Shown in pieces: positions 16,206 through 23,263 of a stretch of 23,263 nt of DNA. The notes beneath the pieces were generated by a model. That model was not told where the DNA came from, ran no database searches, and worked only from the letters and a program-made list of their open reading frames with translations. Origin of the DNA: Gammaproteobacteria bacterium. Lineage in GTDB: Bacteria > Pseudomonadota > Gammaproteobacteria > Steroidobacterales > Rariloculaceae. Location: positions 1-23,263 of the forward strand of contig PKRJ01000057.1 of NCBI GenBank assembly GCA_017577365.1. The letters are read 5' to 3'. Each line of letters begins with the position of its first letter. Within the stretch, counting starts at the first letter, position 1. A program made the translations under genes and the position numbers.

Positions 16206-18413
16206 CTAGAGCGCCGCGACGCGCGAGACGTGCTCCGCGAACTCGGCCGCGGGCACGTAACCGACGAGCTTGAACGCGTCGAGCGGACGGCCCGCGCCGT
16301 CGAAGAACGCGATCGTCGGCGGGCCGAAGCTCCCGAAACGCTTGAGCAGCGCCTTGTCGTGATCGTCGTTGTCGGTCACGTCGATGCGGAGCAGCGCGAA
16401 CGGCCGAAGCGCCGCCACCACTTGCGGATCCGGAAACGTGTATTTCTCCATCTCTTTGCAGGAAACGCACCAGTCCGCGGTGAAGTCGACGAGCACCGGT
16501 TTGCCTTCCGCCTTCGCGCTCGCGAGCGCGGCGTCGAGCTGCGCGACCGTGCCGATGGGCTCGAACTCGAGCGCCTCGCGCGCGGCCGGAGCGCCGCCGA
16601 TCGCTGCACGCGGGATCGGCCGCAGCGGGTCGTCACCCCCGAGCGTCGCGCCGATCAGGAGCAGCGCGCCGTACAGGCACGCGAGCACGCCTAGGCCCTT
16701 CGCGAGCCGCCGCGGCGCGGGCGGCTCGGGCGGCAGCGGCTCGAACGCGCCGAGGAAGACGCCGGTCAGGAAGACGAGCAGCGCCCACAGCGCGAGCACG
16801 ACGCTGCCGGGGAGCACGCGCCCCATCATCCAGATCGCGAGCCCGAGCAGCATCACGCCGAACGCCGCCTTGACCGTATTCATCCACGGCCCCGCCTTCG
16901 GCAGCAGCTTGCCGGCGGACGTGCCGACGACGAGGAGCGGCGCGCCCATGCCGAGGCTCAGCGCGAACAGCGCGCCGGCGCCGCGCACGACGTCGCCGCT
17001 CTGGCCGATCACCGCGAGCGCCGCGACGAGCGGCGGCGCGACGCAGGTCGTGACGATCAGCGCCGACAGCGCGCCCATCACCGCCGTGCCCGCGAACGTG
17101 CCGGCCTTCTGCCGATTCGCGAGGCTCGCGACGCGCGTCTGGATCGCAGCCGGCATCTGCAGATTGAAGACGCCGAACATCGACAGCGCGAGCACGACGA
17201 AGAGGCCCGCGAAGAGGGTAATGATCCAGGGTTTCTGGAAGACGGCCTGGACCTGCTCGCCGGCGAGCGCGGCGAGCGCCCCCGCGACCGTGTACGTGAA
17301 CGCCATGCCGAGCACGTACGACAGCGACAGCGCGAACGCGCGGCCCATCGACGTTTGCGCGCCTTGGCCCGCGATGATCCCTGAAAGGATCGGCACCATC
17401 GGCAGCACGCAAGGGGTGAACGAGAGCAAGAGGCCGAGACCGAAAAATGTCGCGCCGATCAGAAGCCACGAATCCGAGAGGATCAGCGCGGCGAGGCGGT
17501 CTTGCTCGGAGACCGGCGCGTCGGAGGCCCTTGGCGGTGCGCTCTCGGCCGGCGCGAACGCGGACGTCGCGGGCAACACGAGCGCCATCGTCTGCTCCGA
17601 CGGCGGATAGCAGATGCTGTTCTCGCGACAGCCCTGGAAGCGGCCACGCACGGTGACGGGCATCTCGTCCGGTCCCGCTCGGGAGAACGGCACCTTCGCC
17701 TCGACGTGGTCGTAGTAGACGAGGACGTCGCCGAAATTGTCGTCGCGGTGCGGGACGCCTTGCGGCCACTCCGCAGCGCCGAGCTCGATATCGCCTTCGG
17801 CCTCGATCTCGAGCTTGTCGGCGTACAGGTAATGGCCGGGCTCGATCGTCCACGAGACCGTCAGCAGATTCGGCCCGTCGAAGCGCGCGTTCATCACGAA
17901 CGCTTCGTCGACGGGCAGCAGGTCCTCGCCGCGCGCGCTCGGCAGGAGCGCCGACGACGCTCTGACCGGTGCGGGCGGCAGCGCGACCTCGCGCGTCCAC
18001 GATTGCGGCGGATAGCACAGGCCGATATCGGCACAGCCTTGCAGGCCGACCTCGAGCTCGAGGCGCTCCGCCGCGCCCGTGCGGGTATACGGCACGGCGA
18101 TCTCGAACGTGCCGCGGTAGATCTCCTGCTCGCCGAAGAACTCGTCGGTATGGATCTCGCCGCGCGGAAAGACTGCGGGTCTCAAGCGAACGCCCGGCGT
18201 CGCGGTCTCGAAGCTGAACTTCGAGCGATACAGGTAGTAGCCGTCGACGATGTCGAAGCGGATGCGCAGCGTGTCGTCGTCCGCGCTGACCTCGTAGGGG
18301 TAAGCGAGCTCCGGTCGCAGCGGCGACTGGGCCGCGGCCGGCGCGAGCCACAGCATCGCGGCCACCAAGCCCGCGGCGACCGTCGAGAGCGAGCGAAGGA
18401 TCGACGTGCTCAT
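16206..18413 (-). CDS. dsbD: Thiol:disulfide interchange protein DsbD with two alpha domains
   Basis: Moves electrons from cytoplasmic thioredoxin across the inner membrane to periplasmic partners. The 735-residue protein exceeds E. coli DsbD (565) because the N-terminal alpha domain is duplicated: copy 1 (about 32-145) has CADIGLCYPP (Cys127, Cys133) and copy 2 (about 165-280) has CRENSICYPP (Cys262, Cys268). A signal peptide (1-29, ending APAAAQS) precedes them. The transmembrane domain (about 315-590) has both redox cysteines, in FTPCVLPMVP (Cys335) and VTTCVAPPLVA (Cys457). The C-terminal gamma domain has DWCVSCKEME (Cys649, Cys652). All four cysteine pairs are intact. The start ATG 18413 overlaps the cutA stop as ATGA, so the two are translationally coupled; cutA-dsbD adjacency is also found in E. 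coli. Confidence 0.96.
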   Translation of the reverse strand: MSTSILRSLSTVAAGLVAAMLWLAPAAAQSPLRPELAYPYEVSADDDTLRIRFDIVDGYYLYRSKFSFETATPGVRLRPAVFPRGEIHTDEFFGEQEIYRGTFEIAVPYTRTGAAERLELEVGLQGCADIGLCYPPQSWTREVALPPAPVRASSALLPSARGEDLLPVDEAFVMNARFDGPNLLTVSWTIEPGHYLYADKLEIEAEGDIELGAAEWPQGVPHRDDNFGDVLVYYDHVEAKVPFSRAGPDEMPVTVRGRFQGCRENSICYPPSEQTMALVLPATSAFAPAESAPPRASDAPVSEQDRLAALILSDSWLLIGATFFGLGLLLSFTPCVLPMVPILSGIIAGQGAQTSMGRAFALSLSYVLGMAFTYTVAGALAALAGEQVQAVFQKPWIITLFAGLFVVLALSMFGVFNLQMPAAIQTRVASLANRQKAGTFAGTAVMGALSALIVTTCVAPPLVAALAVIGQSGDVVRGAGALFALSLGMGAPLLVVGTSAGKLLPKAGPWMNTVKAAFGVMLLGLAIWMMGRVLPGSVVLALWALLVFLTGVFLGAFEPLPPEPPAPRRLAKGLGVLACLYGALLLIGATLGGDDPLRPIPRAAIGGAPAAREALEFEPIGTVAQLDAALASAKAEGKPVLVDFTADWCVSCKEMEKYTFPDPQVVAALRPFALLRIDVTDNDDHDKALLKRFGSFGPPTIAFFDGAGRPLDAFKLVGYVPAAEFAEHVSRVAAL

Positions 18414-18748
18414 TCGGCGTCCTGTTTGACCGACTCCGCGACCCAAGCGAGATAGCCCGGCAGTCCGCGCTCTATTCGGACCGCGACGACTTCCGGGAGT
18501 TCGTACCCCGAAAGCTCCCGAATGGCCGCCTCGACGGCGGCATAGCGCTCCGCGGTCGTCTTGATCAGCAGCACCGTCTCGTGGTCCCGCGCGACGCGCC
18601 CCTGCCAGCGATACGTCGACACGGCGCCGGGGAGCGCGTTGACGCACGCCGCGAGGCGGCGCTCGACCAACGCGGACGCGACGCGATCCGCGGTCTCGGC
18701 GCCTCCGCAGGTCGTGATCACGAGCAGCGGTTCCGATTCGATGCTCAT
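18410..18748 (-). CDS. cutA: Divalent cation tolerance protein CutA
   Basis: A 112-residue trimeric PII-like cytosolic protein linked to copper tolerance in E. coli; its molecular role is still unclear. Visible family features are LLVITTCGGAETADRVASALVERRLAACVNALPG, YRWQGRV, and ETVLLIKT, then YELPEVVAVRIERGLPGYLAWV. I chose ATG 18748 (MSIESEPLLVITT), with CGGA seven bases upstream. An ATG at 18778 would add ten residues but has no ribosome binding site, and the longer open frame beyond it runs into the groES promoter region. It is first in cutA-dsbD-tlpA-like and divergent from groES. Confidence 0.94.
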   Translation of the reverse strand: MSIESEPLLVITTCGGAETADRVASALVERRLAACVNALPGAVSTYRWQGRVARDHETVLLIKTTAERYAAVEAAIRELSGYELPEVVAVRIERGLPGYLAWVAESVKQDAE

Positions 18749-18878
18749 CTCGATATCCGGCTCCGGCCGACGATTCATGCGCCGGGCGGCGGAGACGACG
18801 CCCGGGACCGATACGGGCGCACCGTCATCGGCGTGGACCAGGATAGCTTTCGCGGCGGGACGCCGCCATGCTCGGGTT

Positions 18879-18913
18879 CTCGGGGTTGAAATCCCCGAGT
18901 GCGACCCTATGAT
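18879..18913 (+). promoter_or_regulatory. groESL promoter with overlapping sigma-70 and sigma-32 elements
   Basis: TTGAAA (18886-18891) and TATGAT (18908-18913), 16 bp apart, make a good sigma-70 promoter. The same TTGAAA followed after 13 bp by CCCTAT (18905-18910) resembles the heat-shock sigma-32 pattern TTGAAA-n13/14-CCCCAT. The -35 lies in the loop of an inverted repeat, CTCGGGG (18879-18885) and CCCCGAG (18893-18899). The start of transcription would fall near 18920, inside the CIRCE operator. Confidence 0.65.
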
Positions 18914-18939
18914 TGGCACTCGTCGCGGCCGAGTGCTAA
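18913..18939 (+). promoter_or_regulatory. CIRCE operator (HrcA binding site)
   Basis: TTGGCACTC (18913-18921), nine bases, then GAGTGCTAA (18931-18939). This matches the CIRCE consensus TTAGCACTC-N9-GAGTGCTAA with one mismatch, in the left arm. HrcA binds CIRCE and represses chaperonin genes until heat shock. It overlaps the predicted start of groES transcription. hrcA itself is not in the window. Confidence 0.92.
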
Positions 18940-18997
18940 TAACCGGTTCCGGCCAATAAGAATTCTTTTTAAATCAAAATCTTAACGGAGACACCCC

Positions 18998-19288
18998 ATG
19001 AAGCTGCGTCCTTTGCATGATCGCGTCGTTATCAAGAGGACCGAAGAAGAGCGCACTTCGCCGGGCGGCATCGTGATCCCCGACACCGCGGCCGAGAAGC
19101 CGATCCGCGGGGAGGTCGTCGCGGTCGGCCAGGGCAAGATTCTCGAGAACGGCGAGGTTCGGAAGCTCGAGCTCAAGGCGGGCGACAAGGTTCTGTTCAG
19201 CAAGTACGCGGGGACCGAGGTCAAGGTCGACGGCGAGGAGCTTCTGGTCATGCGCGAAGACGACGTCATGGCCGTCATCGAAGGCTGA
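18998..19288 (+). CDS. groES: Co-chaperonin GroES
   Basis: A 96-residue heptameric lid for GroEL in ATP-driven protein folding. The sequence is canonical: MKLRPLHDRVVIKRTEEE, the mobile loop around ERTSPGGIVIPDTAAEKP, GEVVAVGQGKILENG and GDKVLFSKYAGTEVKVDGEELLVMREDDVMAVI. ATG 18998 has ACGGAG eight bases upstream. The leader between the CIRCE and the gene is AT-rich (a 10-bp palindrome AAGAATTCTT at 18958-18967 and a T/A-rich run), unlike the surrounding GC-rich DNA. groEL follows after 52 bp. Confidence 0.99.
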   Translation: MKLRPLHDRVVIKRTEEERTSPGGIVIPDTAAEKPIRGEVVAVGQGKILENGEVRKLELKAGDKVLFSKYAGTEVKVDGEELLVMREDDVMAVIEG

Positions 19289-19340
19289 TCCTTGCCCGCC
19301 GCGTCAAAAGCCTCACCTACAAAGGAACGGAGATTGATTC

Positions 19341-20969
<1,629 letters not shown>

Positions 20970-20999
20970 GCCCTTACCGGCTCTTCTTCTTTTCGCTCG

Positions 21000-21029
21000 A
21001 AAGCCCCGCCTCGCGCGGGGCTTTCTTTT
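21000..21029 (+). terminator. Intrinsic terminator after groEL
   Basis: AAAGCCCCGC (21000-21009) and GCGGGGCTTT (21015-21024) form a 10-bp perfect stem with a 5-nt loop, followed by TCTTTT. This is a standard Rho-independent terminator for groESL. On the opposite strand the stem is followed by only a short T-run, so it may also help end the convergent methyltransferase transcript, which stops at 21037. Confidence 0.9.
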
Positions 21030-21036
21030 GCATGGC

Positions 21037-21702
21037 TCAGCCGCGCTTCCGGAGCAGCGTGAGGCCTTCGCCGACCGTCAGCATCGCGTGATCGACGCGC
21101 TCGTCGGTCTTCACGAATTCGTTGAACTCGCGCATCGCGGCGGCATGCGGCGTCTGCTGGTCGATGATCGGCGTTCCCGAGAGCGCGAGCGTGTTGTCGA
21201 CCGCGATCACTCCGCCGGGGCGGATCAGCTCGAGGAGCTTCTCGTAGTAGGCGAGGTAGCGCGGCTTGTCGGCATCGATGAACGCGAAATCGAAGCGCTC
21301 GCGCTCTCCGTTCGCGAGCAGCTCGTCGAGTGTCTCGAGCGCCGGTTTGAGTCGTAAGTCGATGCGCGACTCGACTCCGGCCTCGCGCCAGAACCGCCGG
21401 CCGATCGCGGTCCACTCGGCGTTGATGTCGCACGCGATCAGGAGGCCGTCCTCGGGGAGCGCGAGGGCGACCGCGAGCGCCGAGTAACCGGTATAGGTGC
21501 CGATCTCGATGCACCTCCGCGCGCCGATGAGCTTCACGAGCAGCGCCATGAGGTGGCCCTGGTCGGTGCCGATCTGCATCTCGCTTTCGGGCAGCGGCTG
21601 AGTCGCGGCGCGCAGGCGCGCGAGCGCTTCGGCCTCCGGCCGCGACGAACGGAGGACGTACTCGTAGACTTCGGCGGGAACGAGACGCGTGCGCTGGGTC
21701 AC
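21037..21702 (-). CDS. Class I SAM-dependent O-methyltransferase (caffeoyl-CoA OMT-like)
   Basis: A 221-residue methyltransferase of the Methyltransf_3 (caffeoyl-CoA/catechol O-methyltransferase) type, with an unknown natural substrate. Visible are motif I RCIEIGTYTGYSALAVALAL (63-82), the aspartate-ending ACDIN (90-94) for SAM ribose binding, DFAFIDADKPRYLAYYE (138-154) with the metal-binding DADK, and GGVIAVDNTLALSG with the second metal-site Asp-Asn pair. Bacterial relatives often methylate catechol-like compounds with Mg2+; that is only a family expectation. The GTG at 21702 is preceded by a weak AGG. It lies 100 bp downstream of the coiled-coil gene; that gap holds small GC hairpins only. 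It converges on groEL. Confidence 0.88.
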   Translation of the reverse strand: MTQRTRLVPAEVYEYVLRSSRPEAEALARLRAATQPLPESEMQIGTDQGHLMALLVKLIGARRCIEIGTYTGYSALAVALALPEDGLLIACDINAEWTAIGRRFWREAGVESRIDLRLKPALETLDELLANGERERFDFAFIDADKPRYLAYYEKLLELIRPGGVIAVDNTLALSGTPIIDQQTPHAAAMREFNEFVKTDERVDHAMLTVGEGLTLLRKRG

Positions 21703-21802
21703 CCGCCTACTCTAACAGACGGCGCGCGATCGCGCCGGGCGACGACGACGAGGCGCAGGGCAGTGAGGTCGGATGCGACCGGCGCGGCCGGGCGGCAGAC
21801 CC

Positions 21803-22444
21803 TTACTCGCGATCTTCGCTCTTGAATACCAGCTCGGGAGGGAGCAGATCGCCGAGCGGGGCGTCGTGCTCGCCATCGCCCGTGCGCGGCGCATCGCGCC
21901 GCTTGCTCGACTCGCCGTCGTTCCAGTCGCCTTCCGACAGCAGCCGATTGATCGTGTTGTCGTTCGGATCGAGCGGATTCGTCGGTCCGGACGGCGTGCG
22001 GCGCCCGTTGAACGACAGCATGTCGCGCAGCCGGTCGCGCATGGCGGTGACCTGGTTGAGCTCGTCCTCGGTTTTCGAGAGCCGGTTCTTGAGCTCGACC
22101 AGCTCCGCTTCCGCGACACGGCAGCGCTCGCGTGCGTCCGCGAGCTGCTTCGAATAGCTCTTCTCGAGCACCTCGAGCCTGAACTCGAGTTGCTTGACCG
22201 TGTCGAGGAGCGCCTTCGATCGCTCTTGCTCGGCGCCGAGCTCTTGCTCGAGGCGGGCGATCGTCGCGTCGCGCTCGTCCGGCTCGTCCGCGGCGGAAGA
22301 ACGCCTCGCCGCGGTCGCCGCGGCTCTCGCGGCCGACGACGCGCGGGCCGCCTGCGCCGATAAGGTCGCTTTCGCGGCCGACACCGCTCGCGCCGCGATG
22401 CCCAGGAGCCCCGCGTGCTCTTCGATACCGTCCCGTTCGCTCAT
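21803..22444 (-). CDS. Hypothetical coiled-coil protein
   Basis: I do not recognise this 213-residue protein. Residues 16-50 are Ala-rich and amphipathic (AARASSAARAAATAARR). Residues about 57-143 form a predicted long coiled coil (heptad-like ATIARLEQELGAEQER, KQLEFRLEVLEKSY, AELVELKNRLSK). The C-terminal 70 residues are polar and mostly disordered, with a short motif NTINRLLSEGDWND that could be a conserved peptide. There is no signal peptide or clear membrane segment, so it is probably cytoplasmic. Codon use and G+C match the neighbours, so it does not look foreign. ATG 22444 has only a weak upstream site. It is upstream of the O-methyltransferase on the same strand and divergent from the transporter at the right edge. 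No function is assigned. Confidence 0.7.
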   Translation of the reverse strand: MSERDGIEEHAGLLGIAARAVSAAKATLSAQAARASSAARAAATAARRSSAADEPDERDATIARLEQELGAEQERSKALLDTVKQLEFRLEVLEKSYSKQLADARERCRVAEAELVELKNRLSKTEDELNQVTAMRDRLRDMLSFNGRRTPSGPTNPLDPNDNTINRLLSEGDWNDGESSKRRDAPRTGDGEHDAPLGDLLPPELVFKSEDRE

Positions 22445-22554
22445 GCCCGGCTTTCGTAGGCTGGTCGAGAGAGGCTAGCCAGAACCTGACCGGCCCGGCG
22501 TGAAGCCGTTCACGAAGACGGTCGCCGGGAACGGCGGCGCGAGCCCGATCACGC

Positions 22555-22563
22555 TGCTATCCT
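22555..22563 (+). promoter_or_regulatory. Candidate extended -10 for the DMT transporter gene
   Basis: TGCTATCCT (22555-22563) has the TGn extension and a TATCCT -10. It would start transcription near 22570, about 24 bases before the proposed start codon. There is no clear -35. The call rests on position and motif only. Confidence 0.3.
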
Positions 22564-22593
22564 TGTGCGCCCTCTCGCTGATCGGTTCATGCC

Positions 22594-23263
22594 TTGTCTC
22601 CGCGCGACCGTACCCTGCGGCCCGTCCTCGGCGTCGTCCTGAAGATCGTCTCCGTCGTGTTTCTCGGCACGATGGCGGCCTGCGTGAAGTATCTCGGCGA
22701 CGCCGTGCCGAGCGGTCAGATCATCTTCGTACGGGGACTCATCTCGGTCGCCGTGCTCGCATTGATCGCCTGGCGGGTCGAGGGTCTGCATCTGCTGAAA
22801 ACCCGCAACGTCCGCTCGCACGCGCTGCGCTCGCTGTGGGGCACGGCCAGCATGTTCTGCCTGTTCACGGCGCTCACGATGATCCCGTTCGCCGACGTCA
22901 CCGCGATCACGTTCACGACGCCGATGTTCCTCACCGTGCTCGCGATGCTGTTTCTCGGCGAGCGAATCCACGCGTACCGCTGGTCGGCCCTCGTGATCGG
23001 CTTCGTCGGCGTGCTGATCATGGTCGGTCCGCATCTTTCGTTCGACGGAGGAAATTTTCTCGGGGCGCTCGTGGCGCTCGCCGCGGCCGTGTTCGCGGCG
23101 CTCGCGTTGATGTTCCTGCGGAGCATGAGCGGCGGAGAGCACGCGATCACGATCACGTTCTACTTCTCGCTGACGTCGATGGTTTGCGGCGGGCTGACCG
23201 CGGTCGCAGGGTGGCCGTGGCCGTCGGCCGAGCAGTGGGCCGTCATCGTCGGCGTCGGCGTCT
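22594..23263 (+). CDS. EamA/DMT-family transporter (5' part)
   Basis: The gene runs off the right edge; about 223 residues are visible. It shows the EamA (RhaT/DUF6) pattern of repeated hydrophobic helices: an opening helix LGVVLKIVSVVFLGTMAACVKYL, then GQIIFVRGL, SLWGTASMFCLFTALTMIPFADVTAITFTTPMFLTVLAMLFLGERI and SALVIGFVGVLIMVGP. Members export amino acids or other metabolites, or take up small solutes; the substrate cannot be told. An in-frame stop at 22579-22581 limits the start. The first usable codon is TTG at 22594 (MSPRDRTLRPVLGVV); the ATG at 22589 is in another frame and soon stops. An in-frame ATG at 22672 would cut into helix 1. The start is therefore probable but not certain. Confidence 0.85.
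   Translation, partial: MSPRDRTLRPVLGVVLKIVSVVFLGTMAACVKYLGDAVPSGQIIFVRGLISVAVLALIAWRVEGLHLLKTRNVRSHALRSLWGTASMFCLFTALTMIPFADVTAITFTTPMFLTVLAMLFLGERIHAYRWSALVIGFVGVLIMVGPHLSFDGGNFLGALVALAAAVFAALALMFLRSMSGGEHAITITFYFSLTSMVCGGLTAVAGWPWPSAEQWAVIVGVGV

Noticed and set aside
18840..18866. TATCCT (minus strand) and GCGGCG-GGA-CGCCGC hairpin upstream of cutA as a possible promoter or insulator
   Set aside because: There is no matching -35 and the hairpin is short; left unassigned.
21703..21802. Small hairpins GGCGCG-CGAT-CGCGCC (21721-21736) and GGTCG-GATG-CGACC (21767-21780) between the coiled-coil and methyltransferase genes
   Set aside because: Stems of 5-6 bp without T-tracts are common by chance at this G+C content, so not called terminators.

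Overview
The window is a high-GC (by eye about two-thirds G+C) chromosomal segment, most likely from a gammaproteobacterium outside the Enterobacterales, perhaps near the Xanthomonadales/Nevskiales/Steroidobacterales. The placement rests on gene order. The block aroQ-accB-accC-prmA-(zinc-ribbon DUF3426)-fis-purH-purD resembles the Pseudomonas arrangement. The pair rhlB divergent from trxA-rho, and cutA-dsbD next to groES-groEL, also occur in Escherichia coli. Almost everything is core housekeeping. I see no tRNA, rRNA, CRISPR array, integrase, transposase or plasmid gene, and no gene-free stretch longer than about 300 bases.

Layout. Bases 2-577: the 3' end of an ATP/ADP-antiporter-like MFS transporter. 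653-2703 (minus): cysQ, a small YdcH/DUF465 gene and glucokinase. 2732-3397 (plus): a YrfG-like HAD nucleotidase, divergent from cysQ with 28 bp between them. 3413-5095 (minus): RhlB helicase with a long Arg-rich tail, divergent from trxA and rho (5304-7137, plus). 7167-10408 (minus): fis-purH-purD, preceded by a promoter with a GC-rich discriminator. 10673-15256 (minus): aroQ-accB-accC-prmA and a zinc-ribbon/DUF3426 membrane protein. 15334-15468: a large nested palindrome between genes. 15484-18748 (minus): cutA, a DsbD with a duplicated N-terminal domain, and a TlpA-like thioredoxin with a His-rich linker. 18879-20969 (plus): groES-groEL under a promoter with overlapping sigma-70-like and sigma-32-like elements plus a CIRCE operator, closed by an intrinsic terminator. 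21037-22444 (minus): an O-methyltransferase and an unidentified coiled-coil protein. 22594 to the right edge (plus): the start of an EamA/DMT transporter.

How it works together. AroQ (shikimate pathway), AccB/AccC (malonyl-CoA supply), PrmA (ribosomal protein L11 methylation), Fis (growth-phase nucleoid control) and PurH/PurD (IMP synthesis) form a growth-linked block. CutA, DsbD and the TlpA-like protein suggest periplasmic thiol reduction and possibly metal handling. RhlB and Rho both act in RNA metabolism, and each carries an extra charged low-complexity segment here. I found no convincing new multi-gene system. The best leads are the 135-bp nested palindrome, the tandem DsbD alpha domains, the Lys-rich Fis N-terminus, the probable basic N-terminal extension of Rho, the Arg-tract RhlB tail, and the apparent absence of dusB next to fis.
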